Below, one piece after another: positions 59,834-64,000 of a stretch of DNA of 64,000 nt. The notes beneath the pieces were generated by a model. The model saw only the letters and a list, made by a program, of their open reading frames with translations. It did not search any database and had not been told where the DNA came from. How positions within the stretch are numbered: the first letter of the stretch is position 1; every line of letters begins with the position of its first letter. Location of the stretch: the NCBI GenBank assembly GCA_046351095.1, contig JAXLZC010000001.1, positions 2,418,001 to 2,482,000 on the forward strand, read 5' to 3'. The position numbers and the translations under genes were made by a program. The stretch is from BQWY01 sp046351095. GTDB taxonomy: Bacteria > Nitrospirota > Nitrospiria > Nitrospirales > Nitrospiraceae.

Positions 59834-61531
59834 TTAATGCGTGCGGGAATCGAAACGGGGAGAGAGGGCTGACTGGTCACGGGAGTCGTACCGTGTCCCT
59901 CGGTCGTCATGATCGAGACCGCCTTGCCATGGCTGTCTGAGTTGGGAATCCTGCCGCTCTTGCAAGCGATCCAACGATTGCCGGTCGCGCCATTCGCGTG
60001 CAGCGGCGGCAGGCGGCGCGATGTCTCTGGTCGCGCCGGGCGCGGTGCGGCGTGTGGCCATTCGTTCGCCTTCTGCGCGTGACTGGCTGCCAGGCTCACG
60101 GCTCTGCATGCGCTCAATCCCCAGCGGTCCGTCGAGATCGAACGCCTTCACCGCTTCGTTCACACGCTTCGTCGATTTTTTCGCGGGTTTGGTCATGGGT
60201 GTGATCTGTTCATCCATGTCCTGCGCGATGCGTGGACCGTCTTCATCCGTCACGACCAGGTTGGCCACGATCACGTCGTGCGCAATCGCGTCGGCTGCAG
60301 GCAACTCATCCGCGTACACGTCGGTTTCGTACTCCGCTGTTGAGGGCGTCGCATGCGACGTCCAGACGGATTGCCCTTCGCCGCTGATGTCGATCTTTGT
60401 GTAGGTCGAGAGTCCGGGCCGGATCGGATGTTCGCGCAACTCCTCGACCGGGAGCGCAATACGAACGGGCACACGCTCGACGATATGAATGAAGTTGCCG
60501 GTGGAATTATCCGGCGGCAACAGCGCAAAGGCGCTGCCGCTACCCGGGACGAGTCCTTCGACCGTGCCGTGAAATGTTTGTTTCGTCCCGTACAACGTGA
60601 CGTTCACGAGTGCGGATTGTCCAGGGCGCACATGCTGCAGTTCCGTCTCGCGCAGATTCGCCTCGACCCAGAGGTGATCGAGCGGCACGATCGTCAGCAG
60701 CGACGCGCCCGGCTGCACGCGGTCGCCGACCTGCGCTTTGCGTTTGGCCACGTAGCCGGAGATCGGCGCCTTGATCTTTTGGCGTGTGTATTCGAGATAG
60801 GCTTCGACCAATTGGTTCTTCGCGAGTTCGACGGCGGGATGCGCCGTTACGGTCGTGCCGCCGACCTGCGCATCGAGCGTATCGAGCTCAGCCTGCGTTT
60901 CACGCACTTCCGCTTCGTACGACAAAATTTTATCCGCCGTGTTCTGCACGATCTGTTTGGACACCGCGCCGCTCGCCACGGCCGCGCGGTAGCGCTCCAT
61001 GTCGTGCACGGCGAGATCCAGCCGCGCGGTGCGCGCCGCCAACTTTTCGGCCAACTGCTTACGCGTCATAAAGAGCGCGTTGATCCGGCGGACTTCTTCG
61101 CCGAGGCGGCCGCGCGCGCGCCCCAGCGCCGCGTAAGCCTGGTGTTCGTCCAGCCGCACGATGATGTCGCCGCGATTCACGAACTGCGTTTCTTCCGCCA
61201 AGACCTGCGTGATGATGCCGGAGGCCTGCGCGGCCACCGGCACGAGGTTGCCGGTGACATAGGCGTTGTCCGTCCGTACCCAGAATCGGTCGACGCTGAC
61301 CCAGTAGGCAAAATACCCGATAGTCGCGAGCAACACGATGGCCGCCATAAGGACGAGGCGACGATTGCGCTGCGCGCGGATTTCTTTCGGGCGTATGCGT
61401 GTCGGAGGTATCGGTCGGGATCGGTCGTACGAGGCGGCGCCGGTGCCGTTGGGCGCGTGCGTATTGTCCTGTTGCGGATACGGTTGCGTTGGTCCGCCTA
61501 CGGTCGGTTGTTGTGGAGTCGGTGTATCCAT
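59834..61531 (-). CDS. emrA: EmrA/HlyD membrane-fusion protein with long C-terminal extension
   Basis: 565 residues; EmrA is normally about 390. Pro/Gln-rich cytoplasmic start, one transmembrane helix (about residues 60-78), then WVRTDNAYVTGNLVPVAAQASGIITQVLAEETQFVNRGDIIVRLDEH (lipoyl half), a coiled-coil hairpin, KIKAPISGYVAKRKAQVGDRVQPG (second lipoyl half) and the beta-barrel to about residue 400. The last 140 or so residues are a charged, Arg/Asp/Gln-rich extension with no known domain. It links EmrB to the outer-membrane channel of the same operon. Confidence 0.9.
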   Translation of the reverse strand: MDTPTPQQPTVGGPTQPYPQQDNTHAPNGTGAASYDRSRPIPPTRIRPKEIRAQRNRRLVLMAAIVLLATIGYFAYWVSVDRFWVRTDNAYVTGNLVPVAAQASGIITQVLAEETQFVNRGDIIVRLDEHQAYAALGRARGRLGEEVRRINALFMTRKQLAEKLAARTARLDLAVHDMERYRAAVASGAVSKQIVQNTADKILSYEAEVRETQAELDTLDAQVGGTTVTAHPAVELAKNQLVEAYLEYTRQKIKAPISGYVAKRKAQVGDRVQPGASLLTIVPLDHLWVEANLRETELQHVRPGQSALVNVTLYGTKQTFHGTVEGLVPGSGSAFALLPPDNSTGNFIHIVERVPVRIALPVEELREHPIRPGLSTYTKIDISGEGQSVWTSHATPSTAEYETDVYADELPAADAIAHDVIVANLVVTDEDGPRIAQDMDEQITPMTKPAKKSTKRVNEAVKAFDLDGPLGIERMQSREPGSQSRAEGERMATRRTAPGATRDIAPPAAAAREWRDRQSLDRLQERQDSQLRQPWQGGLDHDDRGTRYDSRDQSALSPRFDSRTH

Positions 61532-61561
61532 GGGTCGCTCGTTGTGTGAGTGGGTGAGTGC

Positions 61562-63178
61562 CTAGTGATTCATCGGTGTCGCCTGCGCCGTCGTGTGTCC
61601 CTGTTCTTGATCCGCCGACACCGGCTTCGTTTTGACCTGCGTCGCCGGGTGTTTCGCAATATCCGCGTTGTGATACCCGCCGCCGAGCGCCTCGATCAAG
61701 CCGACCGCGGCCACCAATTGATCGCTCTCCAGCGCGCGGAGGACGTATTCCTGTTCGAGCAGCGGGTTGCGATGGCGCAACACGTCGCGTTCGTCGTCGA
61801 GTCCGGCGTTCACGCGGATTTTCGCCAAGCGCCAATCGTCGCCTAACGACGCGACGAGCCGTTTGTGCGAGCCCATCATTTCACGCGTTGCCTGCCAGGC
61901 GCTGAGGCTGTCGGCGACTTCGCGCATCGCGTCGAGTAACGTGTCGTTGTACAACTCGACGGCGGCGTCGAATTCCGCGCGGTGGGCAGCCAACTCGCCG
62001 CGTAACCGTCCGCCCTCGAACCAAGGCATTCGCAAACCCGGTGCCACGCCGTAAGAAAAACTCTGGCCGCTGAACAGGAGGTTCGCCAACTTGTCGCTGT
62101 GTTTCGCCAAGGTCAGCGCGTTGAAGCCGACCACGGCGGTGAGATCGATGGTTGGATAAAACTGCGTCTTGGCGACCTTCACCATGCGGGCGGCGGCGTC
62201 GGCGCGATAGAGTGCAGCCGCAAGGTCGGGCCGATGGACGAGCAATCCGATCGACAGGTGATCCGGCGCTGAGAGCTGATTCGGGATCGACACCGCCGGT
62301 TGCGCAAAATAGTGGTGCCCTTCATCCGGCCCTTTGCCGACGAGGCGCGCCAACAAAAAGCGCTGCACATCCAATTGGTCGCGCACACGCGTGCGGCGTG
62401 TGAAGGCGGCTTCGTATTCCGCGACCGCGATCTTCACCGGCTGATCGTTATCGAGGCCGAGTGTGTAGCGCGTTTCGGCGTGACGCTTCAGGTCGCGCTG
62501 GATGCCCACGAGTTGATCGAGGATCGCGAGTTGGTGGCTGAGCGCCTGCCCACGGAAATAGGCGCGGGCCACGCCGGTCGTCAGCCGCAGCTTCACCTCG
62601 GCGCGTTCCGCTTCTTCCGCCGCCGCATGGCCGAGCGCCGCTTCGAGCGTTGCGCGGTTTTTGCCCCAAAAATCGAATTCGTACCGGAAGGTGAGTGGGT
62701 TGATGATGCCGAGTAAAATCTTGTCGCCCGCCACTTTGGGGTTTAACGCCGCGAAGACGCCGTGCTGCGAAATACGCTCGTAGCTCAGCTCCGCATCGGC
62801 CTCCAAAAAGGGCAACAGTCGCGCACCTTCCACTTTTGCGATGGCTTCCGCTTCGCGCAGGCGCGCCGATGCAACCTTCAGGCCAGGATTGTCGCGTAAG
62901 GCTTGGTCGATCAGCTTCGTGAGCTCCGCATTGCCGAACTGTTCCCACCAGCGATCTTCCGGCCATTGCTGTAAGCGCCCCTCGACTTCCGCGAGCGTCT
63001 CGCGTAGTTCCGGCGGCTCGATAAATTCCGCCGGCGGCGAGCCTTCGGGAATCCAGGCGCAGCCGCTTGCCATGCCGACGGCGGAGACGAGCAACGACGC
63101 GAACGTGTTTCCGAATCGCCTGAGCCTGGATGGTTTCGCAATCTGGTTCATACGGTCGTCTACAATCAGCGGTGTCAT
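61562..63178 (-). CDS. Outer-membrane efflux lipoprotein (NodT/OprM type)
   Basis: 538 residues from ATG 63178, which overlaps the emrB stop (ATGA); MNQIAKP at 63151 is the alternative start nearer the signal peptide. Lipobox GMASGCAWIPEG, then the OMF repeats: LTKLIDQALRDNPGLKVASARLREAEAIAKVEGARLLPFLEAD, and the later NALTLAKHSD and WFEGGRLRGELAAHRAEFD. TolC-fold channel for the EmrAB-type pump. It lies between emrB and emrA. Confidence 0.92.
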   Translation of the reverse strand: MTPLIVDDRMNQIAKPSRLRRFGNTFASLLVSAVGMASGCAWIPEGSPPAEFIEPPELRETLAEVEGRLQQWPEDRWWEQFGNAELTKLIDQALRDNPGLKVASARLREAEAIAKVEGARLLPFLEADAELSYERISQHGVFAALNPKVAGDKILLGIINPLTFRYEFDFWGKNRATLEAALGHAAAEEAERAEVKLRLTTGVARAYFRGQALSHQLAILDQLVGIQRDLKRHAETRYTLGLDNDQPVKIAVAEYEAAFTRRTRVRDQLDVQRFLLARLVGKGPDEGHHYFAQPAVSIPNQLSAPDHLSIGLLVHRPDLAAALYRADAAARMVKVAKTQFYPTIDLTAVVGFNALTLAKHSDKLANLLFSGQSFSYGVAPGLRMPWFEGGRLRGELAAHRAEFDAAVELYNDTLLDAMREVADSLSAWQATREMMGSHKRLVASLGDDWRLAKIRVNAGLDDERDVLRHRNPLLEQEYVLRALESDQLVAAVGLIEALGGGYHNADIAKHPATQVKTKPVSADQEQGHTTAQATPMNH

Positions 63179-63999
63179 CCTCGATCCTCGACAAGACGTG
63201 GGCCCGATCGTCTCGGCCACTGCGTCTCTCCGTCCACCGGTTTTATGGGCCGATACTCTTGCAAATCTTCTGCCTCGTCATCGTCGTCGAACTCCGTCGG
63301 CAGCGGCTTCGTGGTCGGATGTGCCAGCCATACGAGGAGGCCGATGCCGATGAAGATGGCACTGGCCACCAGGAAGGCATCGTTCATACTCAGGATGGAC
63401 GCCTGTTGTTTGATGAGCACGCCGACTTTGACCTCGATCTGCCCGGGCGTCAGTCCTTGTGCCGCGAGTTTCTCCGCCAGCTGCTGCAGCGGGTCGTACG
63501 AAATGGACTGGCGGCCGCCGAAGCGATCGGCCAGATGTAACTGATGGAAGTGCGCGCGGCGGAACAGGATGATGCCTTGAAACGTGATACCGAAGGCGCC
63601 GGCGGCGATCCGGAAGAGGTTCGTCACCTCGGCGGCGCGGATCAGCGCTTGCCCGCCCAGCCCGTGCAGTGTCAGCACCGTGAGTGGGGTGAAGAAGGAG
63701 CCGAGGAAAATGCCTTCGACCACCATCGGCCAGAAGAGTTCTTCATACGAGTGCGGGTCGTCGTAGCGGCCGATCCAGTAAAACGTGCCCGCGAAGCCGA
63801 GCGCGTTCAACGTGACCAGCCAGCGCGCGTCGAAATGTTTGCAGAGCAGGTGCATCACGGCGATGGACGGCGCGCCCAACACGATCAGCGGCAGCAGGGC
63901 CAAGCCCGCTAGCTTCGAGGAGTACCCGAGCAATATTTGGATCTGGACGATCAGGAGCGACAGCAATCCTTGGATGGAAAAGAAGCCGAGGGTCATGCC
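63175..63999 (-). CDS. emrB: EmrB-type MFS drug transporter (DHA2), C-terminal part
   Basis: The frame is open at the right edge; 274 residues of the C-terminal half are visible. Six or seven transmembrane segments are seen, e.g. LLSLLIVQIQILLGYSSKLAGLALLPLIVLGAP, GIFLGSFFTPLTVLTLHGLGG, and a last one ASAIFIGIGLLVWLA. The hydrophilic insert before the final helix (LADRFGGRQSISYDPLQQLAEKLA) and the acidic tail match DHA2/EmrB proteins. It exports drugs or hydrophobic compounds with EmrA and the NodT-type channel. Start is outside the window. Confidence 0.88.
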   Translation of the reverse strand, partial: GMTLGFFSIQGLLSLLIVQIQILLGYSSKLAGLALLPLIVLGAPSIAVMHLLCKHFDARWLVTLNALGFAGTFYWIGRYDDPHSYEELFWPMVVEGIFLGSFFTPLTVLTLHGLGGQALIRAAEVTNLFRIAAGAFGITFQGIILFRRAHFHQLHLADRFGGRQSISYDPLQQLAEKLAAQGLTPGQIEVKVGVLIKQQASILSMNDAFLVASAIFIGIGLLVWLAHPTTKPLPTEFDDDDEAEDLQEYRPIKPVDGETQWPRRSGPRLVEDRG

Positions 64000-64000
64000 G

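Noticed and set aside
1..64000. CRISPR arrays or cas genes near the CARF protein
   Set aside because: No direct-repeat/spacer pattern, Cas1/Cas2 or Cas10-like protein was found in the window.

Overview
The window is about 64 kb of GC-rich chromosome from a Gram-negative (diderm) bacterium. Outer-membrane and LPS genes (gmhA, lptE, an outer-membrane porin, two TolC-type channels) show the two-membrane envelope. The gene order leuS-lptE-holA-rpsT, the HTH plus metallo-beta-lactamase fusion and several small conserved proteins make me favour a Nitrospirota (Nitrospira-like) genome. This is inference; no rRNA gene is present to settle it. Most of the window is housekeeping and envelope biology on both strands, with a few accessory patches.

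Layout. 0-3.6 kb: two tandem secreted Ig-like/beta-propeller proteins, the first cut by the window edge. 3.6-6.6 kb (minus): a deoxyhypusine-synthase-like protein overlapping gmhA, then an SPFH/NfeD membrane pair. 6.8-8.6 kb (plus): a CARF-HEPN protein of the TIGR02710 type with no CRISPR locus nearby, coupled to a YbgC-type thioesterase and a 38-residue membrane peptide. 8.6-10.4 kb: an SGNH hydrolase and ldhA. 10.5-14.4 kb: an accessory block of small, unrelated, single-domain genes, all on the minus strand (HhH, VOC, SUFU, a racemase fragment, EthD, two NTF2-like copies of which one is truncated, a cupin, a PIN toxin). 14.5-20 kb: a secreted SNase-like nuclease, hemL, small proteins, a YidB-like protein and a barnase/barstar-like RNase-inhibitor pair.

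20-30.5 kb: pyruvate kinase and a tightly overlapping run (hypothetical, HAD phosphatase, catalytic M16, non-catalytic M16 lipoprotein), then an XRE-MBL fusion, an M50 site-2 protease, a zinc-ribbon HEAGH membrane protein and a porin. 30.6-41.5 kb: a SET-domain protein converging on a TM0106-type RecB/RNase H-like nuclease, a lytic transglycosylase, DUF2207 + LemA, an M20 peptidase, a zinc alcohol dehydrogenase and a cytochrome c. 41.5-46.8 kb: a PH-domain protein, an ECF sigma factor with a zinc-finger anti-sigma partner, two hypotheticals and der. 46.9-54.2 kb: a YrfG-like HAD enzyme, a methyltransferase, leuS, lptE, holA, rpsT, pyrF and tRNA-His. 54.2-64 kb: a DUF4824/DUF2157 pair, two coupled small proteins, a decayed czc efflux locus (intact czcC followed by only the last codons of czcA), small zinc-ribbon and membrane proteins, a heptamer repeat, and an emrB-nodT-emrA tripartite drug-efflux operon whose emrB runs off the right edge.

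The signals I would look at first are the orphan CARF-HEPN protein with both signature motifs altered, the barnase/barstar pair with all catalytic residues kept, the precise czcA remnant, and the minus-strand accessory block with its internal duplication. No CRISPR array, integrase, transposase or phage module was found.
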